Shown here: piece after piece, positions 56,595 to 64,000 of the stretch | Layout: every line of letters starts with the position of its first letter | How positions within the stretch are numbered: the first letter of the stretch is position 1 | Assembly: GCF_900250075.1 (NCBI RefSeq) | Contig: NZ_LT977071.1 | Coordinates: forward strand, 1,030,033-1,094,032 | Origin: Cupriavidus taiwanensis | GTDB lineage: Bacteria; Pseudomonadota; Gammaproteobacteria; Burkholderiales; Burkholderiaceae | DNA length: 64,000 nucleotides | Reading direction: 5' to 3' | Notes under the pieces: model-generated | Database searches by the model: none | What the model was told of the DNA's origin: nothing | Seen by the model: only the letters and a program-made list of their open reading frames with translations | Translations under genes and position numbers: made by a program

Positions 56595-57557
56595 TTACTC
56601 GGCGGTGATGCCGCGTTGCTTGATCAGCCTGGCCCACACCGGCATTTCCTTTTCCAGGCGCTGGCGTGCCGCTTCGGGCGTGGTCGGCGTGGGCTCGAAG
56701 CCTTCCCTGACCATGCGGTCGCGCGTGGCCGGCGTTGCCAGCGCGATATTCAGGGCGGCGTTGAGCTTGTCGATCACGGGCCGCGGCGTGCCGGCCGGGG
56801 CGAACACCATGAACCAGGTCTCGAAGGCATAGCCGGGCAGGCCCGCTTCGGCCGCGGTAGGCACGTTCGGCAGCTGCGCCGAGCGCCGCGGGCCGGTGAC
56901 GGCGAGCGCCTTGAGCTTGCCGCCCTGCACATGCTGCTGGGCGGCGGAGATGACCGGGAAGCTCATGTCGACCTGGCCCGCGATGGTGTCGACCAGCGCG
57001 GGGCCGCCGCCGCGGTACGGCACGTGGACGATGGCGACGTTGGCCACCGACTTGAACAGTTCGGCCGACATATGAAAGGTGCTGCCGTTGCCGGCGGAGC
57101 CATAGGTCAGCTTGCCGGGCGCGGCCTTGGCCGCCGCGATCAGTTCCTGCAGGTTGGTGGCGGGCACATTGTTGTTGACCACCAGCACATGCTGCGAACT
57201 GGCCACCATGCCGATCGGCGCGAGGTCCTTGAGGGTGTCGTACGGCATGCGCGGGAACAAGCCCGGGTTGATCGCCAGCGACACGGTCTGCAGGCCGATG
57301 GTGTAGCCGTCGGCGGCGGCCTTGGCGACGGCGTCGACGCCGATATTGCCGCCGGCGCCGGCGCGGTTCTCGACCACGATGGTGCCGCCCAGGCTTCTGG
57401 CCCACGCCTCCGAGACCAGCCGCGCGGCGATGTCGGCGCTGCCGCCCGGGGCGTAGGGCACGACCAGGCGCACCGGGCGTTGGGGATAGTTCTGCGCTGC
57501 GGCGGTGCCGATCGACGCGGCGCACAGCAGCAAGGCGGCGAGGCGGGCAACTTTCAT
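56595..57557 (-). CDS. Bug-family (TTT) periplasmic solute-binding protein
   Basis: A 320-residue protein with signal peptide MKVARLAALLLCAASIGTAA and Bug motifs YPQRPVRLVVPYAPGGSADIAARL, TIVVENRAGAGGNIGVDAVA and IVHVPYRGGGPALVDTIAGQVDM. GGAGA lies upstream of ATG 57557. It is the first gene of an operon with leuC and leuD, and divergent from a LysR gene. It probably captures the organic acid that LeuCD converts. Confidence 0.95.
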   Translation of the reverse strand: MKVARLAALLLCAASIGTAAAQNYPQRPVRLVVPYAPGGSADIAARLVSEAWARSLGGTIVVENRAGAGGNIGVDAVAKAAADGYTIGLQTVSLAINPGLFPRMPYDTLKDLAPIGMVASSQHVLVVNNNVPATNLQELIAAAKAAPGKLTYGSAGNGSTFHMSAELFKSVANVAIVHVPYRGGGPALVDTIAGQVDMSFPVISAAQQHVQGGKLKALAVTGPRRSAQLPNVPTAAEAGLPGYAFETWFMVFAPAGTPRPVIDKLNAALNIALATPATRDRMVREGFEPTPTTPEAARQRLEKEMPVWARLIKQRGITAE

Positions 57558-57660
57558 GGGTGTCTCCTGTGGTGACGACTTGTTATGGAAGCCATCGTAT
57601 CATTCACCTGGAGGCACATAATTTAAACTCGGTTACTTCTTTATTTCCTTTATTTCATCA

Positions 57661-58587
57661 ATGGACCAGCTCTCCGACGTCGCGTTCTTTGCCTGTATCA
57701 ACCAGCACGGCAGCCTCGCCGGCGCGGCGCAGCAGCTGGGCGTGACGCCGCCCGCGGTCAGCAAGCGACTGGCCGCGCTGGAAGCGCGGCTGCGCGTGCG
57801 CCTGCTGCACCGGACCACGCGCCGCATTAGCCTGACGCCGGAAGGCGAAAGTTACCTGGTGGAAGGCGCCCGAATCCTGGCCGAGATGGAAGCGCTGGAA
57901 CGCGCGATTGCGGGCACCGGCAGCACCCCGCACGGCTTGCTGAAGATCGGCGCCACGCTTGGTTTCGGACGCCGGCATATCGCGCCGGCGCTGGCCCGGT
58001 TCGCGCGCCGCTACCCAAACATCGAGGTGCAGCTGTACCTCAGCGACCGGCCGCTGAACCTGGTCGAGCAGGGGCTCGACGCGATGATCCACTTCGGCGA
58101 GATGCCGGACGTGCGGCTGAGCGCGCGCCTGCTCGCCAACAACCGCCGGCTGCTGTGCGCGGCGCCGTCGTACCTGGCGGCGCATGGCGAGCCGTCAAGC
58201 CCGCGTGAACTGGCGCGGCACAACTGCATCTTTATCCGCGAGGCCGACGAGACCTTCGGCACCTGGCACCTGCGCTACGGCGCGCAGCAGGAGACCGTCA
58301 AGGTGCGCGGCACCATGAGCACCAATGACGGCGAGTCGGCGCTGGCGTGGGCGCTCGACGGCCAGGGACTGATCGTGCGCTCGGAGTGGGACGTGGCGGA
58401 GCACCTGCGCAGCGGTGCGCTGCGCCAGGTATTGCCGCAGTGGCAGTTCGCGCCGGCGGACATCCACCTGGTGTTCCCGGCGCGCAATCATCGTCCCGAC
58501 AAGGTGCGGGCGCTGGTGGATTTCCTGCTGGAGCACTTTGCCGGCCACCGCGCCGCGGGCAGCGGCAGGGGCGCCAGCGCGTGGTAG
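57661..58587 (+). CDS. LysR-family transcriptional regulator, DmlR-like
   Basis: A 308-residue LysR protein. The helix-turn-helix reads DVAFFACINQHGSLAGAAQQLGVTPPAVSKRLAALEARLRVRLLHRTTRRISLTPEG; the effector domain includes LLKIGATLGFGRRHIAPALARFARRYPNIEV and CIFIREADETFGTWHL, the style of DmlR-type regulators of dicarboxylate use. No ribosome site is visible before ATG 57661. It is divergent from the Bug-leuCD operon with a 103-base AT-rich control region, so it very likely controls that operon. Confidence 0.92.
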   Translation: MDQLSDVAFFACINQHGSLAGAAQQLGVTPPAVSKRLAALEARLRVRLLHRTTRRISLTPEGESYLVEGARILAEMEALERAIAGTGSTPHGLLKIGATLGFGRRHIAPALARFARRYPNIEVQLYLSDRPLNLVEQGLDAMIHFGEMPDVRLSARLLANNRRLLCAAPSYLAAHGEPSSPRELARHNCIFIREADETFGTWHLRYGAQQETVKVRGTMSTNDGESALAWALDGQGLIVRSEWDVAEHLRSGALRQVLPQWQFAPADIHLVFPARNHRPDKVRALVDFLLEHFAGHRAAGSGRGASAW

Positions 58588-58608
58588 GCCGCGGCCAGCT
58601 TCAGGCGG

Positions 58609-59163
58609 CTACAGCGCCAGTTCCGGGACACGCGCAGCGCCGGCGCCCGCGCCGGGCATGGCGGCGGCCCGGTCGCGCAGGGCCAGGATAAAGCCGCCAA
58701 CCTGCACGATATCGTCCAGCGCCATGCATGGCAGCACGGTGTCCATGCGCGAGTCGGTGACCAGCGCGATGATCGACGGATCGCCCGGATAGTAGGGTGC
58801 GCGCCCGTGCGCGGGCCGGTAGACCTCGATGCGCGGGATGGCCTCGCGGCGGAAGCCTTCGACCAGCGTGATGTCGGCCGGGCGCAGGCGCGCGACCTGT
58901 TCCACCAGCGTCGGCTCGGCCTCGTCGGCCAGTTCGCGCACGATGGCATAGCGATAGGGCGAGGCCACCATCACCTCGGCCGCGCCGGCGGCGCGAAAGC
59001 GTGCGCTGTCCTTGCCCGGTGGCTCGAGTTCGAGCGGATGGTGGCTGTGCTTGACCACGTTGACGGTCAGGCCCTGGGCGCGGAACCAGGGCAGCAGTGC
59101 CGTGATCAGAGTGGTCTTGCCGCTGCCGGAGGTGCCGGTGATGCCAAGGATGAAGGGATGCAT
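58609..59163 (-). CDS. mobB: MobB, molybdopterin-guanine dinucleotide biosynthesis adaptor
   Basis: A 184-residue P-loop protein: [10 protein letters not shown] (10-19), [28 protein letters not shown] and [20 protein letters not shown] are MobB motifs. It helps MobA attach GMP to molybdopterin, giving the bis-MGD cofactor needed by NarG. It starts 4 bases after the carbonic anhydrase stop and ends the nar operon, so cofactor supply is co-expressed with the enzyme. mobA is not in the window. Confidence 0.94.
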   Translation of the reverse strand: MHPFILGITGTSGSGKTTLITALLPWFRAQGLTVNVVKHSHHPLELEPPGKDSARFRAAGAAEVMVASPYRYAIVRELADEAEPTLVEQVARLRPADITLVEGFRREAIPRIEVYRPAHGRAPYYPGDPSIIALVTDSRMDTVLPCMALDDIVQVGGFILALRDRAAAMPGAGAGAARVPELAL

Positions 59164-59167
59164 GGGG

Positions 59168-59875
59168 TTAGCGTTCGCAGGGTTCGCAGGTTTCTGATTG
59201 GGCGGGCAGCGGGCACACCAGCGGCAGGAAGCTGTCGGCGCGCTGCGAATAGGCCAGCAGCGCGCCGGCCTGGAGATCGAAATACCAGCCGTGCAGCGTC
59301 AGCGCGCCGGCTTCCAGCGCACGCCGCACGAACGGGAAGGTCTGCAGGTTGCGCAGCGATACCAGGATCGCCGCCTGCTCGCAGGCGCGCTCGCGCTGCG
59401 CGGCGCTGGCTGCTGCCAGGGTCTCTTCCACCTGGCGCCGCGCCGGCGCGGCGATACGCACCCAGGCGCCAAGGTAGTCCGGATCGTGGCTGTCGTCGGG
59501 TGGATGGTCGCCGGCGTCGGCCGGCTGCGCCAGCAGCGCGCGGATGCCGCCGCAGCCGCCGTGGCCCATCACGATGATGCGGGCCACGCGCAACTGCTGC
59601 ACCGCGAACTGGATCGCCGCGGACACGCCGTGCAGGCTGCCCTCGTGGCGGCCGGTGCAGGGCGGTACCAGGTTGCCGATATTGCGCACGGTAAACAGCT
59701 CGCCCGGATCGCAGCCGAGCAGCAGGCCGGGATCGACGCGCGAGTCGCTGCAGCCGATCAGCAGCGTCGGCGGGCGCTGGCCGGTGCGCAGGGTGTCGAA
59801 CAGCCCGGGCTCGTCGTCGAAATAGCGTTGCTGGAAGCGCTCGAAACCCTTGAGCAGATGTTCGATGTGATGCAC
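59168..59875 (-). CDS. can: Beta-carbonic anhydrase
   Basis: A 235-residue beta-class enzyme. Zinc and active-site residues are Cys42, Asp44, Arg46 in CSDSR and His105, Cys108 in [19 protein letters not shown] and [14 protein letters not shown] are typical. It interconverts CO2 and bicarbonate in the cytoplasm. It starts 15 bases after the stop of the parvulin-like gene and belongs to the nar operon, which is unusual and suggests a bicarbonate or pH need under nitrate respiration. The C-terminus (ETCEPCER) has two extra Cys. Confidence 0.94.
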   Translation of the reverse strand: MHHIEHLLKGFERFQQRYFDDEPGLFDTLRTGQRPPTLLIGCSDSRVDPGLLLGCDPGELFTVRNIGNLVPPCTGRHEGSLHGVSAAIQFAVQQLRVARIIVMGHGGCGGIRALLAQPADAGDHPPDDSHDPDYLGAWVRIAAPARRQVEETLAAASAAQRERACEQAAILVSLRNLQTFPFVRRALEAGALTLHGWYFDLQAGALLAYSQRADSFLPLVCPLPAQSETCEPCER

Positions 59876-59890
59876 GGCGGCCTCCGCTCG

Positions 59891-60643
59891 CTACTGCACC
59901 AGCGGGCTGTCGGCGCCCTCCAGCTCGATGCCTTCGATGCGCGCGCGGCCGATCAGCAGGCTGGCGTACTGCTTCCAGGCGCGATCGCGCGCGGCGCCGC
60001 CCAGCGCGCGGGCAATCTCGTCCCGCACCGCCTCGAACGGCAGGCGCGTGCCCGGGCAACGCTCGAGGATGCGCACGATATGCAGGCCGTAGCGGGACTC
60101 AAGCAACTGCGGCAGCACGCCGTCCTGCTGCGCGGCGAACAGTGCGCGCTCGAACTCCGGTGCGGTCTCGCCGCGGAACACGCGGCCCAGCCGGCCGCCG
60201 TTGGCGCCGCTGGGGCAGTTCGACAGCGCGCGGGCATGTTGAGCAAAGCTGGTGGGATCGCCGCGCACCAGTGCCAGCGTCTGCGCCGCGACCTCGCGCA
60301 GCGCGTCCAGCGGTACGCGCGGCGTGACCTGGAACAGGATATGGTCGGCTTCCACCCATTCGCCTTCGCGGAAGCGCCCGGGGTGGCTGTCGTAGTGGCG
60401 GCGGCAGCTGGCTTCGTCGGCTTCGGGCGTGGCCGCCTCGCGCGCCAGCAGCGCCTGCGCCAGCGCGTCGTCGTCCATGGCGTCGGCGTCCAGGCCGATG
60501 CGAGAGGCTTCGGCCCGCATCAGCAGCCGCAGGATCGCCGAGATGGTGGCCAGCCGCGCCGGGTTGGCGGCGTCGTGATGATGGTCCAGCTCGCGTTCGA
60601 TATCGGCGTCGCGCAGTTCCACGCCGTTGACGGTGACAGGCAT
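59891..60643 (-). CDS. Parvulin-type peptidyl-prolyl isomerase (nar operon associated)
   Basis: A 250-residue protein. An N-terminal helical region (1-105) precedes a PpiC-type rotamase domain (about 110-215): EADHILFQVTPRVPLDALREVA, FAQHARALSNCPSGANGGRLGRVFRGETAPEFERALF and ESRYGLHIVRILER. There is no signal peptide, so it acts in the cytoplasm, like NifM and the isomerases found after narI in other bacteria. It probably helps fold or mature the nitrate reductase. It starts 27 bases after narI. Confidence 0.9.
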   Translation of the reverse strand: MPVTVNGVELRDADIERELDHHHDAANPARLATISAILRLLMRAEASRIGLDADAMDDDALAQALLAREAATPEADEASCRRHYDSHPGRFREGEWVEADHILFQVTPRVPLDALREVAAQTLALVRGDPTSFAQHARALSNCPSGANGGRLGRVFRGETAPEFERALFAAQQDGVLPQLLESRYGLHIVRILERCPGTRLPFEAVRDEIARALGGAARDRAWKQYASLLIGRARIEGIELEGADSPLVQ

Positions 60644-60670
60644 CGGATTCTCCTTGTGCGGTGATGGCGT

Positions 60671-61354
60671 TCAGCGGCTGCGCACTAGCTGCCAGGCGCG
60701 GCCCAGGTAGCCGAGCGAGGCAAAGCCGCTCCACACATGGACCAGCCGCGTGAACGGGAAGATCACGAACAGGGTCATGCCCATGAACAGGTGCGCCTTG
60801 AACAGCAGCGGGGCGTCGGCGATAAAGCCGGCGGCGTCGCCGCGCAGCGTGACGATGTGCTGGGCCCAGTTCATCAGCTGCACCATCATGTGGCCGTCCA
60901 TATGGCTGGCCGATTCGAAGATGGTGGACAGGCCCAGCAGCAGCGTCGCCAGCAGCCACAGCAGCAGCACCTTGTCGCCGGTGCGGGTCACCGCGGACAC
61001 GCGCGCGTTGGTCAGGCGGCGGTGCAGCAGGATCAGCAGGCCGGCCAGGCACATGGTGCCCATCACGCCGCCGGCGGCCATCGCCACGCCCTGCTTGAAG
61101 CCGTGCGAGACGCCCAGCGCGTCCCACACCGCCACCGGGGTCAGCAGGCCCACCAGGTGGCCGAAGAACAGGCCCAGGATGCCGATATGGAACAGGATGT
61201 TGCCGGTGCGCAGGTTGCCGCGGTACAGCACCTGCGAGCTGTCGCTCTTCCAGGTGTATTGCTCGCGCTCGAAGCGGGCCAGGCTGCCGAACAGGAAGAT
61301 GGCAAGCGCGATGTACGGGTAGATGCCGAAGAGGAATTGGTGGAGGGTTGCCAT
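60671..61354 (-). CDS. narI: Respiratory nitrate reductase gamma subunit (cytochrome b)
   Basis: A 227-residue membrane protein with five membrane segments: LHQFLFGIYPYIALAIFLFGS, NILFHIGILGLFFGHLVGLLTP, and C-terminal LFKAHLFMGMTLFVIFPFTRLVHVWS. His residues in these segments bind the two b hemes that take electrons from quinol to NarH. Family length (225-230). It starts 46 bases after the narJ stop and is followed by the isomerase gene. Confidence 0.97.
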   Translation of the reverse strand: MATLHQFLFGIYPYIALAIFLFGSLARFEREQYTWKSDSSQVLYRGNLRTGNILFHIGILGLFFGHLVGLLTPVAVWDALGVSHGFKQGVAMAAGGVMGTMCLAGLLILLHRRLTNARVSAVTRTGDKVLLLWLLATLLLGLSTIFESASHMDGHMMVQLMNWAQHIVTLRGDAAGFIADAPLLFKAHLFMGMTLFVIFPFTRLVHVWSGFASLGYLGRAWQLVRSR

Positions 61355-61400
61355 GGTGTTAGCCCAATGTCTGGTGTTCGGGTTGCCGTGCCAAGTGTTG

Positions 61401-62066
61401 TCAGCAATGCGTCGGAACCGGCGCCGTGCCCCGCGGATAGAACTTCACCGCCTGCGGCCCGGCCTGAGGTGCCAGCAGCGGTTCCACGCCATCGGCGCCC
61501 GGACCGAAGGTCTCCAGCGCCTCGTCCATGTCCCGCACCGGCGGCTCCTGCTGCGGCTGCGGCTGCACGTCGGTCAGTGTGCGCAGCACGGCGAACACGC
61601 CGGCATACGGGCTGTGGTTGCGCGCGAGCCGGTCGCCGATCGCGGCCAGCACGTGGATAGCTTCGCCGAGCAGCTGTTCGGCGCGTGCCTCCTTGCCGTC
61701 GGCCACGAGCGCGCCGAGGAATTCCAGAAACAACGGCACGTAGTCGGGCAGCTCCGACGCCGCGGGCTCGAAGCCGTCGCGCCGGTACTCGTCGATCAGG
61801 TCGACCATGGCCTGGCCGCGGTCGCGGCTTTCGCCGTGCACATGCTCGAACAGGTGCAGCGAGTGCGACGGGTTGCGGTCGAAGGTGGCGACATAGTTCT
61901 CCTGCAGCGTGATCAGCGCTTCGCCGCGCAGCATGTCGGTCAACGGCGCCAGCAGGTGTCGCGCCTGCGGCCACTCGGCCAGCGCGGCGTCGATCTCGGG
62001 CAGCGCGTCGACCAGTTCCTGCTCGGGATAGCCGAGCAGCGCGCTGAGGATGGGATAGAGGGGCAT
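61401..62066 (-). CDS. narJ: Nitrate reductase assembly chaperone NarJ
   Basis: A 221-residue cytoplasmic TorD/NarJ-family chaperone: YPILSALLGYPEQELVDALPEID at the start and ENYVATFDRNPSHSLHLFEHVHGESRDRGQAMVDL in the middle, the NarJ signature, then LPDYVPLFLEFLG. It keeps NarGH in a form able to take the molybdenum cofactor and to bind NarI. GGAG precedes ATG 62066. It is 27 bases after narH. Confidence 0.97.
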   Translation of the reverse strand: MPLYPILSALLGYPEQELVDALPEIDAALAEWPQARHLLAPLTDMLRGEALITLQENYVATFDRNPSHSLHLFEHVHGESRDRGQAMVDLIDEYRRDGFEPAASELPDYVPLFLEFLGALVADGKEARAEQLLGEAIHVLAAIGDRLARNHSPYAGVFAVLRTLTDVQPQPQQEPPVRDMDEALETFGPGADGVEPLLAPQAGPQAVKFYPRGTAPVPTHC

Positions 62067-62093
62067 GTTGTTCTCCGGTTCGTTCGCGGTCGC

Positions 62094-63644
62094 TCAGCTC
62101 ATCACTTCCTTCTTGCGCGACCTGGGCATGTCGACGAAATGCACGCTGCCCTGCGGCTTCTTGCCGAACAGCGCGCCATCCGAGGTGCCCCCCGAGCAGC
62201 CGTTGCCGAAGGTGAAGCCGCAGCTGGCCTTGTCGTTGAAGCTGTCCTCGACCATTTCCTTGTGCGAGGACGGGATCACGAAGCGGTCTTCGTAGTTGGC
62301 GATGGCCATGGTCTGGTACATGTCCTCGACTTGCGCGGGCGTCAGCCCCACCTGCCTGAGCACGTCCAGGTCCTGCACGCCGTCCACCACCTGCGAGCGC
62401 TTGTAGGCACGCATCGCCAGCATGCGGTCCAGTGCCGACAGCACCGGCATCACGTCGCCCGCGGTCAGCAGGTTGGCCAGGTACTTGACCGGGATGCGCA
62501 GGCTCTTGACGTCGGGGATGATGCCGTTCATGCCCATGTGGCCCGCTTCGGCCGCCGACTGGATCGGCGACAGCGGCGGGATGTACCAGACCATCGGCAG
62601 CGTGCGGTATTCAGGGTGCAGCGGGAAGGCGACCTTCCACTCGCACGCCATCTTGTAGACCGGCGACTTGCGCGCGGCGTCGAGCCAGCCTTGCGGAATC
62701 CCCTGGCGCAGCGCCTCGGCCTGCACCGCCGGGTCGTGCGGATCGAGGAAGACGTCGAGCTGCGACTGGTACAGGTCGCGCTCATCGGCCACCGACGCGG
62801 CCTGCTCGATGCGGTCGGCGTCGTACAGCATCACGCCGAGGTAGCGGATGCGGCCGACACAGGTCTCTGAGCAGACCGTGGGCTGGCCAGCCTCGATGCG
62901 CGGATAGCAGAACAGGCATTTCTCGGCCTTGCCGCTCTGCCAGTTGAAGTAGATCTTCTTGTACGGGCAGCCCGAGATGCACATGCGCCAGCCGCGGCAT
63001 TTGTCCTGGTCGACCAGCACGATGCCGTCGTCCTCGCGCTTGTAGATCGAGCCCGACGGGCACGAGGCCACGCAGGCCGGGTTCAGGCAGTGCTCGCACA
63101 GGCGCGGCAGGTACATCATGAAGGTGTTTTCGAAGGTCGAGTACATCTCCTTCTGCACGTCGTCGAAGAGCTTGTCGCGGCCGCGCGAGCTGAACTCGCC
63201 GCCGAGGTCGTCTTCCCAGTTCGGGCCCCACTCGATCTTTTCCATCTTGCGGCCGGTCAGCACCGAGACCGGACGCGCGGTGGGCGGGGTCTGCGACAGC
63301 GGCGCCTTCTGCAGGTGCTCGTAGTCGTAGGTGAAGGGCTCGTAGTACTCGTCGATCGCCGGCAGGTTGGGATTGGCGAACAGGTTCGCCAGGATCTTCA
63401 GCTTGCCGCCCTGGCGCGGCTCCAGCGTGCCGTCGGCATTGCGCTTCCAGCCGCCCTGCCACTTGTCCTGGTTCTCCCATTCCTTGGGATAGCCGATGCC
63501 GGGCTTGGTCTCGACGTTGTTGAACCACGCGTACTCGACGCCGTCGCGGCTGGTCCAGACGTTCTTGCAGGTCACGGAGCAGGTATGGCAGCCGATGCAC
63601 TTGTCGAGGTTCAGCACCATGGCCACCTGGGCGCGGATCTTCAT
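62094..63644 (-). CDS. narH: Respiratory nitrate reductase beta subunit
   Basis: A 516-residue iron-sulfur protein. Cys clusters: CIGCHTCSVTC (16-26), CEHCLNPACVASCP, CRGWRMCISGCPYKK (Trp in place of one Cys, the 3Fe-4S cluster) and CLFCYPRIE with CSETCVGRIR. It passes electrons from NarI to NarG on the cytoplasmic face of the inner membrane. Family length about 510. Its ATG 63644 overlaps the narG stop (ATGA). Confidence 0.98.
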   Translation of the reverse strand: MKIRAQVAMVLNLDKCIGCHTCSVTCKNVWTSRDGVEYAWFNNVETKPGIGYPKEWENQDKWQGGWKRNADGTLEPRQGGKLKILANLFANPNLPAIDEYYEPFTYDYEHLQKAPLSQTPPTARPVSVLTGRKMEKIEWGPNWEDDLGGEFSSRGRDKLFDDVQKEMYSTFENTFMMYLPRLCEHCLNPACVASCPSGSIYKREDDGIVLVDQDKCRGWRMCISGCPYKKIYFNWQSGKAEKCLFCYPRIEAGQPTVCSETCVGRIRYLGVMLYDADRIEQAASVADERDLYQSQLDVFLDPHDPAVQAEALRQGIPQGWLDAARKSPVYKMACEWKVAFPLHPEYRTLPMVWYIPPLSPIQSAAEAGHMGMNGIIPDVKSLRIPVKYLANLLTAGDVMPVLSALDRMLAMRAYKRSQVVDGVQDLDVLRQVGLTPAQVEDMYQTMAIANYEDRFVIPSSHKEMVEDSFNDKASCGFTFGNGCSGGTSDGALFGKKPQGSVHFVDMPRSRKKEVMS

Positions 63645-64000
63645 TGCGTTGCTCCTTCCTTCTCAGTCTTTTCCACGAGCGGGCCTTCCAGCCAGTCGAC
63701 CCTCTTCATCTTGCGCAGGATCACGAACTCGTCGCGGTTGCTGCCCACGGTGCCGTAGTAGTTGAAGCCGTAGGCCAGCTGCGCGTAGCCGCCGATCATG
63801 TGCGTGGGCTTGGTCACGGCGCGCGTGACCGAGTTATGGATGCCGCCGCGCATGCCGCTGGTCTCGGCACCCGGCACGTTCACGATCTTTTCCTGGGCGT
63901 GGTACATCAGGCACATGCCCTTGGGCACGCGCTGCGACACCACCACGCGCGCCGTCAGCGTGCCGTTGACGTTGAACACCTCGACCCAGTCGTTGTCGCG
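63641..64000 (-). CDS. narG: Respiratory nitrate reductase alpha subunit, C-terminal end (cut by window end)
   Basis: The last 119 residues of the Mo-bisMGD subunit: DNDWVEVFNVNGTLTARVVVS, RVPKGMCLMYHAQEKIVNVPG and the tail DEFVILRKMKRVDWLEGP are the NarG C-terminus. The frame is open to the right edge and the start lies about 3.4 kb outside. NarG reduces nitrate to nitrite in the cytoplasm. The stop overlaps the narH start, showing the usual narGHJI order. Confidence 0.97.
   Translation of the reverse strand, partial: RDNDWVEVFNVNGTLTARVVVSQRVPKGMCLMYHAQEKIVNVPGAETSGMRGGIHNSVTRAVTKPTHMIGGYAQLAYGFNYYGTVGSNRDEFVILRKMKRVDWLEGPLVEKTEKEGATQ

Noticed and set aside
59891-60643. NifM-type nitrogenase maturation protein
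   Set aside because: No nif genes are present; the position after narI fits the nar-associated isomerase.

Overview
The window reads as a high-GC betaproteobacterial chromosome of the Burkholderiaceae, most likely a Cupriavidus (Ralstonia eutropha-type) secondary replicon. The grounds are several Bug-type (TTT) solute-binding proteins beside CaiB/BaiF CoA-transferases, a fused pcaL gene, a cd1-type nir operon, a narGHJI operon and many LysR/AraC/IclR regulators. This assignment rests on gene content and protein style only. Coding density is high. No tRNA, rRNA, CRISPR array or insertion sequence was seen.

Layout. 1-4.4 kb: a cut MscS-like channel gene, a GlxA-type regulator divergent from an MFS exporter, and an orphan CapV-like patatin phospholipase. 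4.4-9.0 kb (minus strand): a possible small biosynthetic unit of an A-PCP-TE synthetase with an acetoacetyl-CoA-synthetase-like adenylation domain, an Sfp-type phosphopantetheinyl transferase, and a degenerate receiver protein whose upstream region carries an operator-like triple repeat. 9.4-10.4 kb: two conserved hypothetical proteins. 10.4-14.4 kb (minus): an amide-hydrolysis operon with an acetamidase/formamidase, two XapX membrane proteins and an AraC regulator fused to a second acetamidase/formamidase. 14.8-18.7 kb: a CoA-transferase, then a CqsA/LqsA-like autoinducer synthase with a CqsS/LqsS-like sensor kinase. 19.2-23.8 kb: an IclR-controlled acyl-CoA dehydrogenase / Bug / CoA-transferase cluster. 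24-32.7 kb: a two-component system, an MFS transporter with a LysR regulator, a cardiolipin-synthase-like phospholipase D, a chemoreceptor and a DUF2905 protein.

33.1-41.8 kb is a protocatechuate / 4-hydroxybenzoate island: pcaK, pcaQ, pcaHG, pcaB, pcaL (D-C fusion), pobR and pobA. Together they take up 4-hydroxybenzoate, hydroxylate it to protocatechuate and carry it through ortho cleavage to 3-oxoadipate. 42.0-45.2 kb: Bug protein, PhzF-like isomerase, RidA-like protein and an AraC regulator.

45.2-54.3 kb is a complete respiratory nitrite reductase operon (nirS, c551, nirC, nirF, nirDL, nirG, nirH, nirJ, nirN, nirE), strongly translationally coupled, with an FNR/DNR-type box upstream of nirS. 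54.5-58.6 kb: a second-copy leuCD with a Bug protein and a divergent LysR regulator. 58.6-64 kb: narG (cut), narH, narJ, narI, then a parvulin-type isomerase, a beta-carbonic anhydrase and mobB. The nar and nir operons give the first two steps of denitrification; no nor or nos genes fall in the window.
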